From a virus, in IMG/VR virus record IMGVR_UViG_3300031963_000205, positions 1 through 53,360 of that record: a stretch of DNA of 53,360 nt, one strand, 5' to 3'. Below the pieces are notes generated by a model. That model saw nothing but the letters and a program-made list of their open reading frames with translations, had not been told where the DNA came from and made no database searches. Below, in pieces: positions 48,671 through 53,360 of the stretch. Within the stretch, counting starts at the first letter, position 1; each line of letters opens with the position of its first letter. The position numbers and the translations under genes were made by a program.

Positions 48671-49085
48671 ATACTTTGGTGAAGATTTTAGAACATTTAG
48701 ATAGAAAATTAAATTTTATATCCTCTATGTCATCTTCTATATCTAAATTTAATTCTTTCAAGAAATGCCCTACGCCCTCTTTTATAGAAGTATCAAATGG
48801 AGTATAAACTACATCTTTATTGACTATACTTTTTTCTACTCTTGAGGATTCATCGAGAGCTGTAAATAGATCTTTTAAAATATTTTTTGTTTCGTCATTA
48901 GACTCATGCCCAATGATTTGCGCGCATTCGGTAAGTATAAAGTCTCCAGAGACTGGGCAGCGTATTGTAACTTTTTTAATAGACATGTCATCACTAGAGT
49001 AAATATAGGTATCAAACTCTACGTTTGCTCCCTTTTCAATTACGTCGGTAACGTAACTACACTCCATTAATGATTTTATATCCAT
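48627..49085 (-). CDS. Hypothetical protein, 152 aa
   Basis: A 152-residue acidic protein starting MDIKSLMECSYVTDVIEKGA. It looks mixed alpha/beta, with KVTIRCPVSGDFILTECAQI in one half and LNLDIEDDIEDIKFNFLSKC in the other. The last residues are basic. No metal or nucleotide motif. Two bases separate it from the membrane protein upstream. Confidence 0.65.
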   Translation of the reverse strand: MDIKSLMECSYVTDVIEKGANVEFDTYIYSSDDMSIKKVTIRCPVSGDFILTECAQIIGHESNDETKNILKDLFTALDESSRVEKSIVNKDVVYTPFDTSIKEGVGHFLKELNLDIEDDIEDIKFNFLSKCSKIFTKVYEHNKNKKYDTGRQ

Positions 49086-49087
49086 TA

Positions 49088-49426
49088 CTATTTATTATCT
49101 CTATCTTTTAATCCTTTAACTGAGACACCACTTGCGGTTATCCACAGTAAAAAACATAAAGATATATATGATATAATGTTATCGTATGTAAAGCACGTAA
49201 ATAGAAACAAGCAGGCAAGAAGTAACCCTGCCCAATAAGACAGACAATATGGACAGTTAATTAGATACTCTAATTTCGATCCGCTATATTTTACTTCAAT
49301 ATAACCTCTTACGTAGCTAAATATATCTGACTCCTGTATTAAATAGACTATAGCCAAAATAAAATATTTAGCAAAGTATGCAAAAATTAAAAACAAAAAT
49401 AAAGTTTCGATAAAATTAATTTTCAT
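49088..49426 (-). CDS. Membrane protein with CPYC motif, DUF1360-like
   Basis: A 112-residue integral membrane protein with three likely transmembrane helices (residues about 5-30, 63-80 and 86-103). Between the first two is YLINCPYCLSYWAGLLLACL: a Cys-x-x-Cys followed by Tyr-Trp, the arrangement of DUF1360 proteins. It faces a small cluster of other membrane-protein genes. Function of the family is unknown. Six bases separate it from the 85-residue membrane gene. Confidence 0.72.
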   Translation of the reverse strand: MKINFIETLFLFLIFAYFAKYFILAIVYLIQESDIFSYVRGYIEVKYSGSKLEYLINCPYCLSYWAGLLLACLFLFTCFTYDNIISYISLCFLLWITASGVSVKGLKDRDNK

Positions 49427-49432
49427 AATAAC

Positions 49433-49690
49433 TTATATGAATCTCAAAAACGAAATTGCAGATAGTCCAGAAAGATATATAGCAGCACATGCTGATGTTT
49501 TAGCTACATCACTTCCCACTACGAACATATCTGAAAGAAACCTAGATATACCCCATCCAATAAAAAGCCATAAAAAGAAGGCGATTGGTGTAAGTATTTT
49601 GCCCATAATAAGCCCACATAGGACAACATATGATACAAAATAAACTCCAATAAATTGTGAATTATTTTTTGATACCTGTACTTTTTTCAT
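49433..49690 (-). CDS. Small membrane protein, 85 aa
   Basis: An 85-residue protein with three hydrophobic helices (FIGVYFVSYVVLCGLIMG, LTPIAFFLWLFIGWGISRF, and ACAAIYLSGLSAISFLRF). The size and topology resemble class I holins, but many phage membrane proteins look alike. It is preceded within 3 bp by another small membrane gene. Confidence 0.7.
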   Translation of the reverse strand: MKKVQVSKNNSQFIGVYFVSYVVLCGLIMGKILTPIAFFLWLFIGWGISRFLSDMFVVGSDVAKTSACAAIYLSGLSAISFLRFI

Positions 49691-49692
49691 CT

Positions 49693-49827
49693 TCAGTAGT
49701 TGAGTAGAATTAATTCGTTTTCTTCTTTTATCTTTTGTATGGCTTTAGTTTTTTCTATTTTTTTGGTCACCAAGCAAATACATAAAGATAAAATAGAGGC
49801 TCCAATCAAAAATATAGGCTCTGTCAT
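49693..49827 (-). CDS. Tiny single-pass membrane protein, 44 aa
   Basis: A 44-residue protein (MTEPIFLIGASILSLCICLV, then TKKIEKTKAIQKIKEENEL) with one N-terminal transmembrane helix and a basic/acidic tail. Its ATG overlaps the TGA stop of the upstream gene (ATGA), a classic sign of translational coupling. I found it by reading the minus strand; an open frame on the plus strand over the same region is its shadow. Confidence 0.68.
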   Translation of the reverse strand: MTEPIFLIGASILSLCICLVTKKIEKTKAIQKIKEENELILLNY

Positions 49828-49967
49828 ATTGAAGAGCTTTTATGAAGATGTGGCATTAAATCAATCTCAACATTTTTACCGCTTATGGTTATTTTTAATT
49901 TACTCAACAATATACTGCTAAGAATTAAGCAAGTTATTGAGAGAACAAGATTAGTTGTCGTCGTCAT
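49824..49967 (-). CDS. Tiny membrane protein, 47 aa
   Basis: A 47-residue protein with a hydrophobic N-terminus (TNLVLSITCLILSSILLSKL) and a short polar C-terminus (KITISGKNVEIDLMPHLHKS). It overlaps the previous gene by 17 bp and the next by 4 bp. The hydrophobic helix with a polar tail fits a small membrane anchor or a spanin- or holin-like role; not proven. Confidence 0.66.
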   Translation of the reverse strand: MTTTTNLVLSITCLILSSILLSKLKITISGKNVEIDLMPHLHKSSSI

Positions 49968-50109
49968 TTTTTGTTTTGCGTTGTTGTTTTGTCTTTTCTT
50001 CTATGGTTGGTAGTTTAGCAAATATTAAAGATCTAGATGGTTGAAACTTGGAAAGACTAGAGTCTTGTAAATCTTTTTCCATGTATTTTTTAGGATTTCT
50101 AGATTTCAT
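49951..50109 (-). CDS. Small basic protein, 52 aa
   Basis: A 52-residue protein (MKSRNPKKYMEKDLQDSSLS, then KFQPSRSLIFAKLPTIEEKT) ending in a basic-then-acidic tail (KQQRKTKNDDDN). It shares its first base with the stop of the upstream gene. No membrane segment. Found from the sequence because of the overlapping start/stop pattern; no family recognised. Confidence 0.66.
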   Translation of the reverse strand: MKSRNPKKYMEKDLQDSSLSKFQPSRSLIFAKLPTIEEKTKQQRKTKNDDDN

Positions 50110-50504
50110 TATGTCTCGTCTTCTCCTTCTTCGTCTTCTTCTTTTACTATGGTTACCCCTTCTACCGAGGACACAGAAGTTTCCTCAATCTTTTTATTTT
50201 TCTTTTCTTCGATATCGTCTAGATAATTTGTGTCCTCAGGGGGAGCATCGCCAAATCTTTCGTGGGCCCATGCCCTAGTATTATCTATCTTGTCGCAGAA
50301 AAAATGAGTACCCTCATCATCCACTACAATAATTTTTCTTGGTTTGTAGGTCAGCTCTGCCCCTCGAAGACTAGTTAGCATATCCTCTGAAACCCCTTCG
50401 CTCAATAAATATTCTACTCGGTCAGGAGCAATAATCTCATTCGTTATACAACAATAAAATTTTTTGCTTTTTGAGTATTTTTTAAGTTCTTTTTTATTTA
50501 ACAT
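50109..50504 (-). CDS. Hypothetical protein with acidic tail, 131 aa
   Basis: A 131-residue protein with a basic start (LNKKELKKYSKSKKFYCCIT) and a compact middle (EIIAPDRVEYLLSEGVSEDM, YKPRKIIVVDDEGTHFFCDK). A long acidic tail (VTIVKEEDEEGEDET) ends it. Paired cysteines in FYCCIT and FFCDK may bind metal. No family recognised. First gene of the small-gene group on this strand. Confidence 0.66.
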   Translation of the reverse strand: MLNKKELKKYSKSKKFYCCITNEIIAPDRVEYLLSEGVSEDMLTSLRGAELTYKPRKIIVVDDEGTHFFCDKIDNTRAWAHERFGDAPPEDTNYLDDIEEKKNKKIEETSVSSVEGVTIVKEEDEEGEDET

Positions 50505-50548
50505 TTCTTTCTTTATTGCCCTGACTTAAATCATATTTATTAGAGACC

Positions 50549-50692
50549 CTAGAAAAATATCTTTCCTTTATACTTATCAGGTCTACTATATAAATCGTAA
50601 TACGTTGGAGCTCTTAATTCTTGTTTAACCCTTTCGCGATTTATTGCAAGTATTATTTTTTCTCCAATGCTCTCGATTTGTTTGTAGAACAT
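50549..50692 (-). CDS. Hypothetical protein, about 47 aa
   Basis: Read from the ATG at 50692 (MFYKQIESIGEKIILAINRE, then RVKQELRAPTYYDLYSRPDK). An alternative in-frame start at 50734 would leave only 15 bp to the divergent terminase gene, so I prefer the internal start. The protein is basic and helical at first, then Tyr-rich. It would share a divergent promoter region with the terminase. Confidence 0.5.
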   Translation of the reverse strand: MFYKQIESIGEKIILAINRERVKQELRAPTYYDLYSRPDKYKGKIFF

Positions 50693-50749
50693 TTTAATTG
50701 CTAGATTGTACATATATATTAGTATCCATTTCAATATTTATTATCATTA

Positions 50750-52465
50750 ATGAGCAATACAACAACTTCCATCTCCAAAGAGGAGCTTCAGCAATTGTAC
50801 GCTAAATTGGCACCAAGACTAGATCTAGTAAACATGGTGCCGTCTTCTATAAGCTTTCAAGGAAAGCCTCTAGACATCCTTCACAGAAGACCGATGTTTT
50901 CTCCAATGTTTAGAAAAACACGAAAGGCTTTGAAGGATGTTTACATGTGCGGCAGACAGATCGGCAAAACCGTATCTATAAGCAGCTCTATTTTAATGCA
51001 CTGTTGGTGGAGAGAGTTTTTTAGACTTCTCTATGTTGCTCCTATGTCTATTTATACACAGAGATTGCATAGTATGTTTATGCAACCAATGATACATGGA
51101 AAATTATTACCATGGGCTGTTTCAGACAGCAGCTGCATGAACAATGTGCACGAAAAAAGTTTTATGACTGGCAGTAGATATGTTGGAATCTCCTGCTTTA
51201 ACAATGCCCAAAACGCACTTGGCTTAAGTGTGGATTGGGTAATGTTTGATGAAACCCAAGATTTAAACTCGGATTTTATACCTCAAATTCGAGAAGTAGT
51301 TGGTACATCTGAATATAGATATGAAAGTTATTTTGGAACAGCACGAGGAGTAGATAATACGCTTACAACTTTGTTCGATTCATCTACACAGAATACATGG
51401 TTTATGAAGTGTCAGTACTGTAAGCATGAAAATACACCAACACTAGCTGGTAATGTATTAGACATGATACAAATAAATGGCATAAGCTGTGTTAAATGTA
51501 AAAAATTACTGGATGTGGAGATGGGGGAATGGAGGCCATTATTTCAATACGATCCGATTAAAAGAGATAAAGAAGGTTACCATATTCCACAAATAATAAT
51601 AAAAGATAGAATAACTCCACACTCTAGATATATAGATACGGTATACAATAAGTTGCATGGATCGTCCGCTTATTCAGAGGCACGATTCCTTCAGGAAATA
51701 TTGGGGATACCAACTTCTCAAGGCGGTGTACCAATTACACAACAAGACATTATTGAGGCAAGTACATTGCCAATTGAGAAAGACACTATATGGAACTCAC
51801 AGCAATATCAAAGAGTTACTGGCGGTGTAGACTGGGGTGGTGCAGAAATAGTTAGTTTTACTGTTGGGACGGCAGTGGGGTACAGAAACGGGGTTTTTGA
51901 TTGTTTTGCTGCTATTAGGCCCACAGGAATTCCTGACGAGCAACGACACTATATCGTTGGAGAATACCTGACTAGAGCAACTGGAAGCAGGATTGACTTA
52001 GTGGGGGCTGATGCAGGCTTTGTAGGAAGTGTGCAAAATCCTAACCTTAGTCAACACATGAATACCCCCGTTGCATCCATCGCTTACGGCACAACAAAAA
52101 GATTTTTCATACCGCAAACAAATAACTGCTTTACGGTTGATAGGACAACAATAATATATATTGTATTTTCTTTAATCAAATCTAAGAGAATTAGGTTCCC
52201 TAGCGGAAGCTGGTTTGAGCAATACACTAGAGATTTATTAGCTATCTTTACAGAAGATATCTCTAATACACATGGAATAACTGTCAGAAGGTACAGCAGA
52301 TATAAAGATAGACCAGACGACTTTGTACATGCACTGGGATATGCAATATTTACTGCTGCACTTGGAATAACTGATTTACCTGCTATGGCTGGTATGCCAT
52401 CAAATATGTCCGTCAATGCACCATACATCAGAGACATAGGAGAAGAGGTTGCACCATTTTATTGA
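50750..52465 (+). CDS. terL: Terminase large subunit
   Basis: A 571-residue packaging motor, the only clear plus-strand gene in the window. The ATPase domain has Walker A GRQIGKT at 68-74 and Walker B VMFDE at 164-168. The region around 215-255 carries a zinc-ribbon-like Cys cluster (KCQYCKHENTP ... SCVKCKK). The C-terminal nuclease domain begins with GGVDWGGAEIVSFT (an acidic strand) and continues through GADAGFVGS and DDFVHALGYA, the acidic motifs of RNase H-like terminase nucleases. It pumps DNA into proheads and cuts the concatemer. A small terminase subunit was not seen nearby. Confidence 0.95.
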   Translation: MSNTTTSISKEELQQLYAKLAPRLDLVNMVPSSISFQGKPLDILHRRPMFSPMFRKTRKALKDVYMCGRQIGKTVSISSSILMHCWWREFFRLLYVAPMSIYTQRLHSMFMQPMIHGKLLPWAVSDSSCMNNVHEKSFMTGSRYVGISCFNNAQNALGLSVDWVMFDETQDLNSDFIPQIREVVGTSEYRYESYFGTARGVDNTLTTLFDSSTQNTWFMKCQYCKHENTPTLAGNVLDMIQINGISCVKCKKLLDVEMGEWRPLFQYDPIKRDKEGYHIPQIIIKDRITPHSRYIDTVYNKLHGSSAYSEARFLQEILGIPTSQGGVPITQQDIIEASTLPIEKDTIWNSQQYQRVTGGVDWGGAEIVSFTVGTAVGYRNGVFDCFAAIRPTGIPDEQRHYIVGEYLTRATGSRIDLVGADAGFVGSVQNPNLSQHMNTPVASIAYGTTKRFFIPQTNNCFTVDRTTIIYIVFSLIKSKRIRFPSGSWFEQYTRDLLAIFTEDISNTHGITVRRYSRYKDRPDDFVHALGYAIFTAALGITDLPAMAGMPSNMSVNAPYIRDIGEEVAPFY

Positions 52466-52653
52466 AGAATTGCAGATGTTTTATCAAGAAATCTGATCAA
52501 TGGATGTAATGCTCTCTTCCCCTTATGAATAGTGTGTATATGGACATTTTTATTCTTGTGTATTAACTGTAGTCCATTTTTACATTTTCTTATCTTGAAT
52601 CCCATTCTTTGGGAGTCTTGAATTAATCTTACGACTTTATGTTCGTCACTCAT
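52459..52653 (-). CDS. Small HicA-like protein, 64 aa
   Basis: Start taken at 52653 (MSDEHKVVRLIQDSQRMGFK), giving 64 residues; a longer frame to 52683 lies inside the neighbouring gene. The pattern (helix, 'Gly-Phe-x-Ile-Arg' strand, NGLQLIHKNKNVHIHTIHKG, then a helix) resembles the HicA double-stranded-RNA-binding-like fold of small phage proteins. The catalytic histidine of HicA is not clearly placed. It converges on the terminase stop with a 7-bp overlap. Confidence 0.6.
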   Translation of the reverse strand: MSDEHKVVRLIQDSQRMGFKIRKCKNGLQLIHKNKNVHIHTIHKGKRALHPLIRFLDKTSAILQ

Positions 52654-52987
52654 AATCAAATTTAGTCCAGTCGAGGCCACCATGCATAGGCCAAACAGTA
52701 ACCCCCTCTTTTTTTGACCTTTCTATAATTTGTTCAAGTTCGCCACTGCAGTATAGACTTAATCCATAATTTCCTGGATTACATATGTACACAGACCCAG
52801 AAAACCCTTTAAATATCCAATTTTCTCCCACTTTTTCAGCGCTCTGTATTCCGCTGTTCATTTGCCAAGAATCGCTGCCTGTGTACCCCCCGTACCAGCA
52901 GCCAAAAACCTTATAAGTGGTTTTTATGTTTTCTCCATATATTTTAACTATAACCCATTTATGGGGGGTATACTCATTATTGCTCAT
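52646..52987 (-). CDS. Conserved phage protein, 113 aa
   Basis: A 113-residue protein with a pattern I know from many phages: HKWVIVKIYGENIKTTYKVF, then GCWYGGYTGSDSWQMNSGI, an ESxKxGxxWxFxGFSGSVYICNP-like block and NYGLSLYCSGELEQI. It is rich in Tyr, Trp and Gly and is probably a compact beta-rich domain. No function is known to me. It overlaps the HicA-like gene by 8 bp. Confidence 0.82.
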   Translation of the reverse strand: MSNNEYTPHKWVIVKIYGENIKTTYKVFGCWYGGYTGSDSWQMNSGIQSAEKVGENWIFKGFSGSVYICNPGNYGLSLYCSGELEQIIERSKKEGVTVWPMHGGLDWTKFDYE

Positions 52988-52988
52988 T

Positions 52989-53267
52989 TTATTTTTTTAT
53001 TAATTTATTGTAATCTTTATTAATTGTTTCTAGATAATGTGAAAAATCTTCAAAATCATGATTCCGGCAAGAATTTATGTATTCTTGAAGTATTTTAATT
53101 CCTTGGTGATTCATATTTAAACTTTTATATAATCTTGAAAACTCTAAATTCATTAATTCATTTAATTTTATAAAAAACGACACCACCTCATATATAGCGT
53201 CTTCTGGGTGCCTTCCGTCAGTTGTCCGCACCATATCTATACATCTTTTTTTAGTTCCCATATTCAA
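52989..53267 (-). CDS. Hypothetical protein, 92 aa
   Basis: A 92-residue helical protein (VSFFIKLNELMNLEFSRLYK, SLNMNHQGIKILQEYINSCR) with a polar C-terminus (HDFEDFSHYLETINKDYNKL). Its start overlaps the end of the next gene by 17 bp, and it is one base from the 113-residue gene. No family recognised. Confidence 0.68.
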   Translation of the reverse strand: MNMGTKKRCIDMVRTTDGRHPEDAIYEVVSFFIKLNELMNLEFSRLYKSLNMNHQGIKILQEYINSCRNHDFEDFSHYLETINKDYNKLIKK

Positions 53268-53360
53268 GTATTCCGTGTTCGCATAATAAATTATTTAATC
53301 GTATGTTGGACATTTGCAAATTACTATTATGCAGCTTTAATTCTGACAATTCTGTCTGTA
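53251..53360 (-). CDS. C-terminal end of a protein cut by the right edge
   Basis: The minus-strand frame is open from the right edge to a stop at 53251. The visible 36 residues (TELSELKLHNSNLQMSNIRL, then NNLLCEHGILEYGN) are helical, with Leu at regular spacing, and end within the start of the 92-residue gene. The N-terminus is outside the window, so identity is unknown. Confidence 0.6.
   Translation of the reverse strand, partial: QTELSELKLHNSNLQMSNIRLNNLLCEHGILEYGN

Noticed and set aside
49700-49921. A plus-strand open frame of 73 codons
   Set aside because: It is antisense to two overlapping minus-strand membrane genes with ATGA coupling, which match the gene direction and spacing of the region.
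1-53360. CRISPR arrays, insertion sequences and integrase/attachment sites
   Set aside because: No regularly spaced repeats, transposase or integrase motifs, or tRNA-flanking direct repeats were seen when reading the window.

Overview
The window looks like part of a large tailed-phage genome (Caudoviricetes). It carries a large terminase subunit, a nearly complete phage replication and recombination set, a ribonucleotide reductase, two phage-borne tRNAs and dozens of tightly packed small genes with 1-4 bp start/stop overlaps. Almost everything is on the minus strand; the terminase is the only clear plus-strand gene. The DNA is AT-rich. Starts are preceded by A-rich leaders (AAATAAA- or AACAAACAAA-like) and not by Shine-Dalgarno sequences, which fits a Bacteroidota-like host. 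The host assignment is an inference only.

Layout in coordinate order. 1-4.5 kb: class I ribonucleotide reductase (nrdA, cut by the left edge, and nrdB), RNase H, a SET-domain protein, tRNA-Pro(UGG) and a 2OG-Fe(II) oxygenase. 4.6-9.5 kb: a Pro/Thr-rich protein, an FG-GAP beta-propeller protein, a calcineurin-like phosphoesterase and tRNA-Leu(UAA). 9.5-17.8 kb: a tightly coupled cluster with a ubiquitin-like modifier, an E2-like protein, a ThiF/E1-like adenylyltransferase, a JAB/JAMM peptidase, a phosphatase-like protein lacking the catalytic arginine, a macro-domain protein and several unknown partners. 18-25.9 kb: mostly unknown small proteins, an AT-hook protein, a RuvC-like resolvase and several strong palindromes. 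25.7-41.5 kb: RecA/UvsX-like recombinase, a candidate ssDNA-binding protein, a DNA polymerase III alpha split into two genes, primase, DnaB-like helicase, UvsW-like helicase and the SbcC/SbcD pair. 42-43.7 kb: a long reverse transcriptase. 43.7-48.2 kb: a cassette with DUF3150-like, DUF2997, DUF1257 (Ycf35) and Ycf46-like AAA+ proteins. 48.2-53.4 kb: small and membrane proteins, the terminase, and a few conserved small phage proteins.

Two things stand out. First, about 1.07 kb of GC-rich, non-coding sequence (32288-33367) sits upstream of the polymerase gene. It consists of three tandem, highly structured units. Each is closed by its own 8-12 bp terminal helix, and the helices differ between units but stay perfectly complementary. 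Each also has a 7-bp hairpin at the same place, followed by a short linker ending in AGC. This looks like a previously undescribed family of large structured RNAs, or of structured DNA elements. Second, the ubiquitin-like cassette has all the expected parts (Ubl, E1, E2, deconjugating peptidase). Its E1-to-JAB operon runs without a break into a phosphatase-like gene and a macro-domain gene, suggesting a larger modification system. A separate 109-nt three-way-junction element (20598-20706) and a retron/abortive-infection-type reverse transcriptase add to the unusual content.
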